Shown here: positions 35,746 to 42,898 of the stretch, one piece after another
How the letters are laid out: each line of letters begins with the position of its first letter
How positions within the stretch are numbered: position 1 is the first letter of the stretch
Source: Nitrobacteraceae bacterium AZCC 1564
GTDB taxonomy: Bacteria; Pseudomonadota; Alphaproteobacteria; Rhizobiales; Xanthobacteraceae
Reading direction: 5' to 3'
Length of the DNA stretch: 64,000 nt
NCBI GenBank assembly: GCA_036924835.1
Contig: JBAGRR010000001.1
Span: 1,488,001 to 1,552,000 of the forward strand
The notes under the pieces: model-generated
The model's input: the letters and a program-made list of their open reading frames with translations, nothing else
The model's database searches: none
Told to the model about the DNA's origin: nothing
Program-made: the position numbers and the translations under genes

Positions 35746-36489
35746 TCAGCCGATCGACCCGAAGGCCGGAAATGTCTCGAGCAGCCAGCCTGCGATGCGC
35801 GGCATGCCGCCAGTCAAAAACAGAACGCCTGTCAGAACAAGAGCGCCGCCAATCACCTTCTCGATAGCAGCCATGTGCGCGCGCAGCCGCTGCATCAATC
35901 GCATGAACATGCCGGAGAACAGCGACGCCAACAGGAAAGGAATTCCAATACCGAGTGCGTACGCTCCGAGCAGCAGCGCACCTCGCGCAGCTGATGTTTC
36001 GACACCGGCGACCATCAGGATAGTAGCGAGCACAGGCCCGACGCAGGGCGTCCAGCCAAATGCGAAAGCCAGCCCCACCAGATAGGCACCGACAAAACCC
36101 GCCGGCTTGCTCACGGTCTGAAACCGAGCCTCACGAAACAGCAAAGCGATCCTGAACACACCGAGGAAGTGGAGGCCAAGCACAATGATTAGCAGGCCCG
36201 CAATGATGGCGAGCGTATCGAAATGCGCCGTGACGACCTTTCCCAGGATCGAGGCCGACGCCCCAAGTGCGACGAAGACCGTCGCGAAGCCGAGCACGAA
36301 AGCAAAAGCGAGCGCCACCACGCGCCAGTTCGGCTGCCACTGAGAAGCTTTTTCGTCCCCCGCTAGATCTTCAAGACTGATCCCGGCCAGGAAGCACAGA
36401 TAGGGAGGCACCAGCGGCAAGACGCACGGCGACAAGAATGACAACACCCCCGCGCCCATGGCTCCGATGAAGGAAACTGAAGAAACCAC
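35746..36489 (-). CDS. soxV: SoxV, CcdA-type membrane electron transporter
   Basis: 247 residues from a GTG. Six membrane segments are visible, with paired cysteines in LSFLSPCVLPLVPPYLCFLAG and FGWTPCVGPVLATI, as in CcdA/DsbD. It moves reducing power from cytoplasmic thioredoxin across the membrane to SoxW or SoxS. The start is 16 bp from repeat R4, which fills the gap to the divergent soxS. Confidence 0.9.
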   Translation of the reverse strand: MVSSVSFIGAMGAGVLSFLSPCVLPLVPPYLCFLAGISLEDLAGDEKASQWQPNWRVVALAFAFVLGFATVFVALGASASILGKVVTAHFDTLAIIAGLLIIVLGLHFLGVFRIALLFREARFQTVSKPAGFVGAYLVGLAFAFGWTPCVGPVLATILMVAGVETSAARGALLLGAYALGIGIPFLLASLFSGMFMRLMQRLRAHMAAIEKVIGGALVLTGVLFLTGGMPRIAGWLLETFPAFGSIG

Positions 36490-36504
36490 TGATTTTCCTA
36501 GCCT

Positions 36505-36659
36505 CTAGTGCCCCGGTTCTGACATTCGTATGAGCTTGTGGCTGGCTCGTTTACGAACGTCAGAGGGCACTAGCAAAAGTATGAATCCAGTGTGGTTTTG
36601 GATCTGATGTTCGTATGACGGTCTCGCGGCCGATATGAACGTCAGATCCACCACACTGG
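36505..36659. repeat. Compound hairpin repeat, copy R4 (X-linker-Y)
   Basis: Unit X is 36505-36573 (arms GGTTCTGACATTCGTA and GAACGTCAGAGG). The linker is CAAAAGTATGAAT. Unit Y is 36587-36659, with arms GGATCTGATGTTCGTATGA and complement; its two termini are CCAG and CTGG, which still pair with each other. It occupies the soxV/soxS divergent intergenic space. Confidence 0.9.
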
Positions 36660-36666
36660 TATAAAC

Positions 36667-36680
36667 ATGCGAATTCGTAT
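36667..36680. promoter_or_regulatory. Palindrome at the soxS start, candidate SoxR operator
   Basis: ATGCGAATTCGTAT is an almost perfect 14-bp palindrome that ends two bases before the first possible soxS ATG. ArsR-family SoxR proteins bind AT-rich dyads near soxS. The position would block initiation. The link is inferred. Confidence 0.4.
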
Positions 36681-36682
36681 AT

Positions 36683-37090
36683 ATGTACCAGATGTTTGCA
36701 AGGACATTCGTAAAAACATCAACTCTGATCGCCGCTGTGGTAGCGGCAGGTATGCTTTTGCCCGTCGTGGCGCAGGCATCCGAGCTGTTGATGTTTGAGC
36801 AGGCGGGCTGCGTCTATTGCCAACGGTGGGACCGCGATGTCGGCTCGCTTTATGAAAAGACGCCGGAATCCAAATCACTGCCACTGCGACGCATCGACAT
36901 CCAGGACCAGAGAGCCAGTGGCGTCACCCTCGCATCACCGGTACGCTACACGCCGACCTTCGTGGTGGTGGATAACGGCCGCGAAGTGGGACGGATCACC
37001 GGCTATAGCAACGACGATTCATTCTGGGGATTGCTGGACGCGCTCACAGCGAAGCTTACCCCACCATCGCATGAACCCAATCGAATCTAA
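36683..37090 (+). CDS. soxS: SoxS, thioredoxin-like periplasmic reductase
   Basis: 135 residues if started at ATG 36683; ATG 36692 is equally possible, and no ribosome-binding site is evident. The signal peptide is STLIAAVVAAGMLLPVVAQAS. The active site is GCVYC in FEQAGCVYCQRW, and the cis-proline part is VRYTPTFVVVDNG. In soxSRT clusters SoxS reactivates SoxYZ. soxR follows 5 bp later. Confidence 0.88.
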   Translation: MYQMFARTFVKTSTLIAAVVAAGMLLPVVAQASELLMFEQAGCVYCQRWDRDVGSLYEKTPESKSLPLRRIDIQDQRASGVTLASPVRYTPTFVVVDNGREVGRITGYSNDDSFWGLLDALTAKLTPPSHEPNRI

Positions 37091-37095
37091 GCGAT

Positions 37096-37482
37096 ATGAC
37101 CGCCATGACATCGATCCTTTCATCCGACCTGGAAACTGAACTTCGCGACGGCGCTGAGTATTCGCCGGAGCTCGACCAGTTGATGCGCAAGGCCCGCAAG
37201 GCCAGCAATTTCCTGAAAGCACTGTCGCACGAGAACCGGCTCTTGCTGCTCTGTCTGCTCGCCGAGCGCGAACGGTCAGTAACCGAGCTGGAAAACATTC
37301 TCTCCCTTCGTCAGTCCGCTGTTTCACAACAACTCGCGCGGTTGCGATATGACGGGATGGTAGACACAAGGCGGGACGGCAAGACGATCTACTACAGCCT
37401 CGCCGACGACGATGTGCGCCGCGTGATCTCGGTCGTCTACGACATCTTCTGCGCGCCCGACACGGCTGCCGGCAAGAAATAA
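37096..37482 (+). CDS. soxR: SoxR, ArsR-family repressor
   Basis: 128 residues. The winged helix is SNFLKALSHENRLLLLCLLAERERSVTELENILSLRQSAVSQQLARLRYDGMVDTRRDGK. SoxR proteins sense thiosulfate or polysulfide through two cysteines; here only one clear cysteine lies in the wing/dimer region (DIFCAPDT), with LLLCLLAE holding another. It represses sox operons. It is part of soxS-R-T, interrupted by repeat R5 before soxT. Confidence 0.88.
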   Translation: MTAMTSILSSDLETELRDGAEYSPELDQLMRKARKASNFLKALSHENRLLLLCLLAERERSVTELENILSLRQSAVSQQLARLRYDGMVDTRRDGKTIYYSLADDDVRRVISVVYDIFCAPDTAAGKK

Positions 37483-37515
37483 ACCTGCCAATCCCGGCAG
37501 GCGGACGTGGAATAG

Positions 37516-37685
37516 CTAGTGGAGTGGATTTGACATTCGCTACTGACCTTGCAGCAAGTTCTGAAAGCGAATGTCAAATCCAGGACTCCACTAGAATCTC
37601 ATAGTCGCTAGTGGTCCTTTTGATTCTAACGTTTGCAGTGTGAACCTGCTGAAACGGGATGCAAACGTTAGAATCGGACCACTAG
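37516..37685. repeat. Compound hairpin repeat, copy R5 (inverted, Y-linker-X)
   Basis: Unit Y is 37516-37594 (arms GGATTTGACATTCGCT, almost the Y of R1). The linker is AATCTCATAGTCG. Unit X is 37608-37685 (arms GATTCTAACGTTTGC, almost the X of R1). So R5 is R1 turned round, including arm sequences. It separates soxR from soxT within what should be one operon. Confidence 0.92.
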
Positions 37686-37724
37686 GAAGGCTAAAACTCT
37701 GCGCCGAAGACGGGAGGACGGTCC

Positions 37725-38861
37725 ATGCAGGATATGTCTGCCTGGATACAAGCATTGGGTGGCTTCGCCATCGGGGCAGTGGCCGGCTTTGCCGTGCGCC
37801 ACGCCCGGCTGTGCACGTTCGGCGCAGTCGAAGATGCATTGATGGGGGGCGACAGCCGGCGGCTGCGCATTTTCGGCCTCGCACTCGGCATCGCCATTCT
37901 CGGCACTCAGGCCTTGGTGATCGCAGGCATTCTCCATCCGGAACAAACCACCTTCGCACCGACCGCTCTCCCCCTGGTATCGATCCTGATCGGCTCAGTG
38001 ATGTTCGGCGTAGGCATGGCCATGGTCGGCACATGCGGCTTCGGCTCGCTCGTCCGGCTCGGTACGGGTGATCTGCGCGGCTTCATCGTGGTCCTTGTGC
38101 TCGGCGCAACCGCCTATGCGACACTACGCGGCGTGTTTTCCGGTTTTCGCATTAGCGTGCTGGAGAATTTATCAGTCGCGATGCCGGAAGGCACGACGTC
38201 CGAGATTGCATCGCTCTCATCCCGCGCAATCGGCTTTGACGTGCGCGCTATCATCGCCGCGGTCACAGGTGCCGCGCTCTGCTGGCTAGCGCTTGGCGAT
38301 CCACGCCTGCGGCGCACGCCTCGCCTCCTCTCGGCCGGGATCGTGCTTGGTGTGCTGATCGTTGCAGGATGGATCGTCACTGTTGTCATTGCGGATGACT
38401 TTGCCGGGCCGCCCCGTCCGCAGAGCCTCACATTCGTGTCGACGGTCGGCAAAGCGATCTTCGCCGGTTTGCTGAACGTCTCCAGCTTTGCCGATTTCGG
38501 CGTCGGCAGCGTGTTCGGTGTCATCGCCGGCTCATGCGCTGCGGCATGGTGGTCCGACGAATTGCGCTGGGAAGCGTTCGATGACGATCACGAGATGCGG
38601 CGGCACCTGTCAGGCGCAGTGCTGATGGGCATCGGCGGCATTCTTGCCGGGGGCTGCACCATTGGCCAGGGGCTCAGCGCCGGATCGATGCTCGCACTCT
38701 CCTGGCCATTCGCGGTCGGCGGTATGGTGCTCGGCGCGCGGCTCGGCATCGCCATTCTGGTCGATGGCTCGCCCCGCGACATAATTATGCGAAGCTGGGC
38801 TAGTGTGGCGATTCAGAAGTCCGCATCATTTGTGCGGCGAGTCTGGAATGCGGACTTCTGA
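37725..38861 (+). CDS. soxT: SoxT, YeeE/YedE-family thiosulfate permease
   Basis: 378 residues with about nine membrane segments. The conserved cysteine loops of YeeE/YedE permeases are present: VGTCGFGSLVRLGTGDLRG and LAGGCTIGQGLSAGS, plus HARLCTFGAVEDAL near the N-terminus. It probably imports thiosulfate or passes sulfur inward. It is third in soxS-R-T, with GGGAGGACG before the ATG. The last 20 or so residues (from about 359) are encoded by repeat R6, which starts at 38800, so the natural C-terminus has been replaced. Confidence 0.88.
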   Translation: MQDMSAWIQALGGFAIGAVAGFAVRHARLCTFGAVEDALMGGDSRRLRIFGLALGIAILGTQALVIAGILHPEQTTFAPTALPLVSILIGSVMFGVGMAMVGTCGFGSLVRLGTGDLRGFIVVLVLGATAYATLRGVFSGFRISVLENLSVAMPEGTTSEIASLSSRAIGFDVRAIIAAVTGAALCWLALGDPRLRRTPRLLSAGIVLGVLIVAGWIVTVVIADDFAGPPRPQSLTFVSTVGKAIFAGLLNVSSFADFGVGSVFGVIAGSCAAAWWSDELRWEAFDDDHEMRRHLSGAVLMGIGGILAGGCTIGQGLSAGSMLALSWPFAVGGMVLGARLGIAILVDGSPRDIIMRSWASVAIQKSASFVRRVWNADF

Positions 38862-38964
38862 ACCAAAGCCACACTAGATCAATAACTTGCTAGTGTCCTT
38901 CGATTCCGAAGTTCGCAAACGAAGGTGCGGCGCAATGATGCGAACTTCGGAATCGGGACACTAG
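38800..38964. repeat. Compound hairpin repeat, copy R6 (inverted, Y-linker-X)
   Basis: Unit Y is 38800-38877 (arms ATTCAGAAGTCCGCA and complement). The linker is ATCAATAACTTG. Unit X is 38890-38964 (arms GATTCCGAAGTTCGC). The soxT reading frame enters unit Y and stops inside it at 38861. The strip between the repeat and the next gene (38965-39001) holds nothing recognisable. Confidence 0.92.
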
Positions 38965-39001
38965 TCTCCTCAGCAGAAACCGGCCTCTGAAATAGAAACT
39001 A

Positions 39002-39454
39002 TCAGGGCCGCAGGTAACTCCAGCCCTGCTCCTGCAACTCGATCAGCCGCACCGCACCGGATGGCACCACTTCGGCCTCCGGGATAATGCTGATTGCCTT
39101 GCCCTCTCGCTTCTCCATGCCTTGCTTCGTGTTTTCGCATGCAGAGAACTTGATGTTGGAGGGGAAGCTCGCGTCCACAATCTGCTTGATCCTGTCGTGC
39201 ACTGGCGATGTATCCGCGCGCAGCATGTGCAGGCCGGGACCGTAGGTCACGATGTCGATCTGCACCGTCTCGTTCTTGGACTTGTAATATTCCATCATGT
39301 TGGTTGCGTTGTTGAGCGCGAGATTCATCACCGCCGGATCGTTCTGGTCGACCTGAATGGCAACACGGTGTTCCTTTGCATCCGCGGCGAAAGAGGACGA
39401 CACTGTGGCGGCCAGCATCAACACCGCCGCGAATGCATTCAACAAAGATCGCAT
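39002..39454 (-). CDS. Exported DsrE-like protein
   Basis: About 150 residues from ATG 39454 (GGAGATTTG just upstream). A signal peptide (LLNAFAAVLMLAATVSSSFA) precedes a DsrE/DsrF-like domain with AVMNLALNNATNMMEYYKSKNETVQIDIVTYGPGL. One cysteine is conserved between this and the next protein (KFSACENTKQGM). DsrE-type proteins carry or transfer sulfane sulfur but are usually cytoplasmic; export is unusual. It follows its paralogue with 15 bp between. Confidence 0.82.
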   Translation of the reverse strand: MRSLLNAFAAVLMLAATVSSSFAADAKEHRVAIQVDQNDPAVMNLALNNATNMMEYYKSKNETVQIDIVTYGPGLHMLRADTSPVHDRIKQIVDASFPSNIKFSACENTKQGMEKREGKAISIIPEAEVVPSGAVRLIELQEQGWSYLRP

Positions 39455-39469
39455 CTCAAATCTCCTCAA

Positions 39470-39943
39470 TCAGGGACGGACGAGCGTGTAGCCGCGCTCG
39501 GTCAATTTCAGAATTTGCTCAACGCCGGCCTGCACCTCGACAGCATGCGGATTGATAGCCGGGCGCTTGCCGGTCTCGTGCTCGATGGTATCGAGCGTGT
39601 TGCCGCACACATCGAAACGCACGCCCTGGGTCACAAGGCTATCGACCAAAGATCGGTATTCATTAGTGTCACGCAGCAGATCAATGCCGGGACCAAAGGC
39701 CACGACCTCGACCGCGACCTTGTCCGGCCCATAGGCTTTAAGCACATTGCTGGCGACGCTCAGCACCAACCGCTCCTTTTTCGGATCGGAGTCGGACAAT
39801 TGCAGGACAAGGAAATGCTCGGCGAAGGGCTTATCGGATTCCGGCTTGTTTTCGGAAGGCTTCGTCTGCCCCGATGCCGGACGCAGCCACATCAGCCCCG
39901 GCAAAGCGAGGAAAAGCGATTGCAACAGTGTTCGTCGGTTCAT
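39470..39943 (-). CDS. Exported DsrE-like protein, paralogue
   Basis: 157 residues. A signal with a twin arginine (NRRTLLQSLFLALPGLMWL) is followed by a DsrE-like domain: LVLSVASNVLKAYGPDKVAVEVVAFGPGIDLL and RFDVCGNTLDTIEHE, which carries the single cysteine. It probably works with its neighbour, perhaps as a heteromer, passing sulfur between the periplasmic Sox system and the YeeE permeases on each side. This is inferred from family and context. Confidence 0.82.
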   Translation of the reverse strand: MNRRTLLQSLFLALPGLMWLRPASGQTKPSENKPESDKPFAEHFLVLQLSDSDPKKERLVLSVASNVLKAYGPDKVAVEVVAFGPGIDLLRDTNEYRSLVDSLVTQGVRFDVCGNTLDTIEHETGKRPAINPHAVEVQAGVEQILKLTERGYTLVRP

Positions 39944-39957
39944 GTCGGCTGGGTCCT

Positions 39958-40125
39958 CTAGTGCGGTGGATCTGACGTTCGTATCAGAATTAACCGCGAG
40001 TCCATCATACGAACGTCAGATCCAAAACCGCGCTAGATTCATATTTTTGCTAGTGTCCTCTCGAATCCAAAGTTCGCTACAGGGCGCGCAGCACGATGAG
40101 GCGAACTTTGGATTCAGGACACCAG
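39958..40125. repeat. Compound hairpin repeat, copy R7 (inverted, Y-linker-X)
   Basis: Unit Y is 39958-40036 (arms GGATCTGACGTTCGTATGA, as in R4). The linker is ATTCATATTTTTG. Unit X is 40050-40125 (arms CGAATCCAAAGTTCGC, as in R2), with its final CTAG changed to CCAG. It lies between the second YeeE-type gene and the dsrE-like pair. X and Y types are therefore mixed between copies. Confidence 0.92.
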
Positions 40126-40221
40126 CCCGCAATCTGCGGCCAATGACCATGATGTAAGCCAACCATTCCCGCAAAGCTATGCGCAGTGCGGCTATAAAAT
40201 TTACTGGCAACGAATGAATGA

Positions 40222-41271
40222 TTACCGCGTCGCCAGCGCCGGGATCACAACGGCGCCACGAATGCCGACAGCGGCGCCCACCACAATGCCTGCGGCTGCG
40301 ATGAACGACGGCATAGCCAGCGTGGACAGGCCTGTGAGGCCCTGGCCAATGGAACAACCGAAGGCCATCGCGCCACCGATCCCCATCAACGCTGCGCCTG
40401 AAACCGAACGCAGCATGTGGTCCGGGGAATTGTACCCCTCGAGCTTGAAGCGTCCGGTGAGGACGGCGGTCGCAAGGCTGCCTGTAAGCACGCCCGCTAC
40501 CAACGCAATGCCGAAGCTGAGCGTCATGCCAGTTGAAAGCATCGTGTACTGCACACTATCGGCAATCGGCGAAACGAAGGTCAGCGAGGTGACCGGAATG
40601 GGGTTGAATTCGTCCGCGCCAAGCCAGCCGGTGGTGAGCCAGCCGGCGACCACCAACAGACCGACGATGAGGCCAGCAGCAATTTGGCCATAGGACTTCC
40701 GGAACTGGCTGTCGGAGAATGCAAAGATCAACAGGGCGCCGCTCGCGATTAGCGTCACGGCAACGCGTGCAACCAGCTCGTCAATGCCCGCGGCGGTCAG
40801 CAAGGCTGGTGCCGAAACGGCAGAAGGCGAAATCTGTGTCCACTGCATCACTGCAAGGCGTGCAGGCGCCAGCAATCCCTTCAGCGTCATTTGCGCCATG
40901 ATGCCGATGATAGCGATCACGACGAGCGAGCGAAGATTGCCCTTACCGAGCAACACCAGCGCACGAGACGCACAGCCGTTCGAAAGCACCATGCCGAAGC
41001 CGAACAGCAGACCACCGGCGAACATCACCGGCGCCGAAAAAGACGGCTGGAGATAGAGCGAGTGGGCGATATCAACGAGACCAACTCCCGCCACAAGCTG
41101 AGTACCGATGAGTGCGACTGCCAGCGCGACGGAAAAGCTGCGAATTTTGCGCCCGTCGTTGGTGGTCCACCAGTCGCGCAGGCTGCTCAAAAGACAGAAA
41201 CCGCTGAGCAGTCCAACAACCCCGAAAACGAGGCCGATCGCAAAACCTGCGGAAACCGGGATAGCGGGCAT
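40222..41271 (-). CDS. YeeE/YedE-family sulfur permease, second copy
   Basis: 349 residues, about nine to ten membrane segments. Conserved cysteine loops are FGMVLSNGCASRALVLLGKGNLRSL and MAFGCSIGQGLTG, matching thiosulfate permease YeeE. It is distinct from SoxT at 37725. It lies upstream of the two exported DsrE-like genes on the same strand, so the three may form a sulfur uptake and transfer unit, though repeat R7 lies between them. The 256 bp upstream (41272-41527) show no gene or clear site. Confidence 0.86.
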   Translation of the reverse strand: MPAIPVSAGFAIGLVFGVVGLLSGFCLLSSLRDWWTTNDGRKIRSFSVALAVALIGTQLVAGVGLVDIAHSLYLQPSFSAPVMFAGGLLFGFGMVLSNGCASRALVLLGKGNLRSLVVIAIIGIMAQMTLKGLLAPARLAVMQWTQISPSAVSAPALLTAAGIDELVARVAVTLIASGALLIFAFSDSQFRKSYGQIAAGLIVGLLVVAGWLTTGWLGADEFNPIPVTSLTFVSPIADSVQYTMLSTGMTLSFGIALVAGVLTGSLATAVLTGRFKLEGYNSPDHMLRSVSGAALMGIGGAMAFGCSIGQGLTGLSTLAMPSFIAAAGIVVGAAVGIRGAVVIPALATR

Positions 41272-41527
41272 GATACGCGTTCCTCAGCCAATCCAATGAA
41301 AACGCTCAAGAATTGGCCAATATTTAGTGCCCGCGCACGAAACGGTCTATAACGCGGGAAAATTAAGGAGGTTGTTCCCCTCGCGAGACCGTCGAGAGAG
41401 AGTTTTCCTACTTCGCAGCGCGCAGAGCGGAAATCCTTCTCCGCGATTTGAGCGGCATTGCGTTAACCACATCGCGCTCGCTGGAAACAGCCGCAACACT
41501 GCCGAATAATTGGGGCCTGGCACCAAA

Positions 41528-42754
41528 CTAGTCGAGAATTCCTGCAACAGCGCGTTCTCGTCGGCGAACGATGCTAGCCATCACCAGTGCAGCGAGACCG
41601 ATCAGGATAGGCGGGAACACCACCATATTGACGGTCGACCAGCCGTAGACGGCAAGCACCTGCCCTGACGAGAATGACCCGATTGCCATCATGCCAAACA
41701 CGAGAAAATCGTTGAAGGCCTGGACTTTGTTGCGCTCCTGCGGCCGGTGCGTCTCCAGCACCAGCGCAGATGCGCCGACGAAGCCGAAATTCCAGCCGAG
41801 CCCGAGCACAATGAGCCCGACCCAAAAGTGCATCGCCGTGATCCCGGAGATTCCGATGATTGCGGCAACCGCTTCCAGCGCAAGTCCGACGGCAACGACG
41901 GCGGAGGCCCCGAAGCGTGCGATCAGCGAACCAGTGAAGAAGCTCGGTCCGTACATCGCCACGATGTGCCATTGAATGCCGAAATTGGAATCGCTGATGC
42001 TGAGCCCGCAAATCTTCATGGCGAGCGGTGCCGATGTCATCACCAAGTTCATCATCGCGTAGGAGACGATGCCGCAGATGGCAGCCGCGATGAAGCGCGG
42101 CTGTCGCGCGATCTCGCCGAGTGGGCGACCACCATGCAGATCGGCCGCAGCAGGCTTTGGCGCATCCACTGTGGACAACAGCGCCATCGCGATCAGCGCC
42201 ACAACTGTCTGCGCCACGAAGCTGAAGGCGAACAGATAGGGCTGCCAGATGTTCATGGTCCACTGCACGAGCTGTGGGCCAAGCACGCCGGCGAACACGC
42301 CGCCCGCCATGACCCACGACACCGCTTTCGGCCGATAGGCCGCGCTGGCGCCGTCCGCGGCAGCAAAACGATAGGATTGCGTCACTGCGCCGTAAAAGCC
42401 GCCGAAGAACGTCGCGCAGCAAAACAAAGCGAACGATCCATAGATGATCGCGATCGCAGCGAGTGCCCCACACAACGCCCCGGCGCCGCTACCCACCATG
42501 AATGCGACGCGGCGGCCGTAGGCACGTGCGATCATCCCGGTCGGCAAAGTCCCGGAAGCAAGGCCGACCACGTAGACCGAGAGCGGGACGGTGGCGAGCG
42601 AAGCGTTCGGCGCGAGCGTCGAACCGACGATGGCCCCGGTGGCGAAAATGACGGCGGAATTGGCGCCGCCGAGCGCCTGGGCGACAGCAAGCCGCTTTAC
42701 ATTCGCGCGGGCGCGCGCATCGGCGGCCACGTCAGGACTCGTCGTCTGATTCAT
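41528..42754 (-). CDS. MFS transporter
   Basis: 408 residues, twelve predicted membrane segments. It shows the MFS loop motif as GMIARAYGRRVAFMVGSG between segments 2 and 3, and a similar TGSLIARFGASAVVAVG in the second half. The substrate is unknown; it stands next to the sulfur genes, but no specific link is visible. Confidence 0.85.
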   Translation of the reverse strand: MNQTTSPDVAADARARANVKRLAVAQALGGANSAVIFATGAIVGSTLAPNASLATVPLSVYVVGLASGTLPTGMIARAYGRRVAFMVGSGAGALCGALAAIAIIYGSFALFCCATFFGGFYGAVTQSYRFAAADGASAAYRPKAVSWVMAGGVFAGVLGPQLVQWTMNIWQPYLFAFSFVAQTVVALIAMALLSTVDAPKPAAADLHGGRPLGEIARQPRFIAAAICGIVSYAMMNLVMTSAPLAMKICGLSISDSNFGIQWHIVAMYGPSFFTGSLIARFGASAVVAVGLALEAVAAIIGISGITAMHFWVGLIVLGLGWNFGFVGASALVLETHRPQERNKVQAFNDFLVFGMMAIGSFSSGQVLAVYGWSTVNMVVFPPILIGLAALVMASIVRRRERAVAGILD

Positions 42755-42873
42755 GGAAGAATTCGCCCCGGATGGGAGCCGGGTTCATCCCGGCCCGTGT
42801 TATTGCCGCCGCTGTTGTGCGCGGTTCTTTTTTGTACCGCCTATCCGTTCGCGAACCAACTCCGTTTTCAAGT

Positions 42874-42894
42874 ATCCCTCGTGAAACGAGGGAT
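42874..42894. terminator. Hairpin after serA
   Basis: Perfect 8-bp stem ATCCCTCG / CGAGGGAT with a 5-nt loop, 4 bp beyond the serA stop. The T-rich side is on the plus strand (TTTTCTC), so termination of serA on the minus strand is likely but not classical. Confidence 0.5.
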
Positions 42895-42898
42895 TTTC

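Noticed and set aside
36505-40125. CRISPR-like array from regularly repeated palindromes
   Set aside because: Copies lie between different genes 1 kb or more apart, arm sequences differ, and there are no spacers or cas genes.
41272-41527. Possible small gene or RNA between the second YeeE gene and the MFS gene
   Set aside because: No ribosome-binding site with a protein-like frame, no tRNA shape and no strong hairpin were seen.
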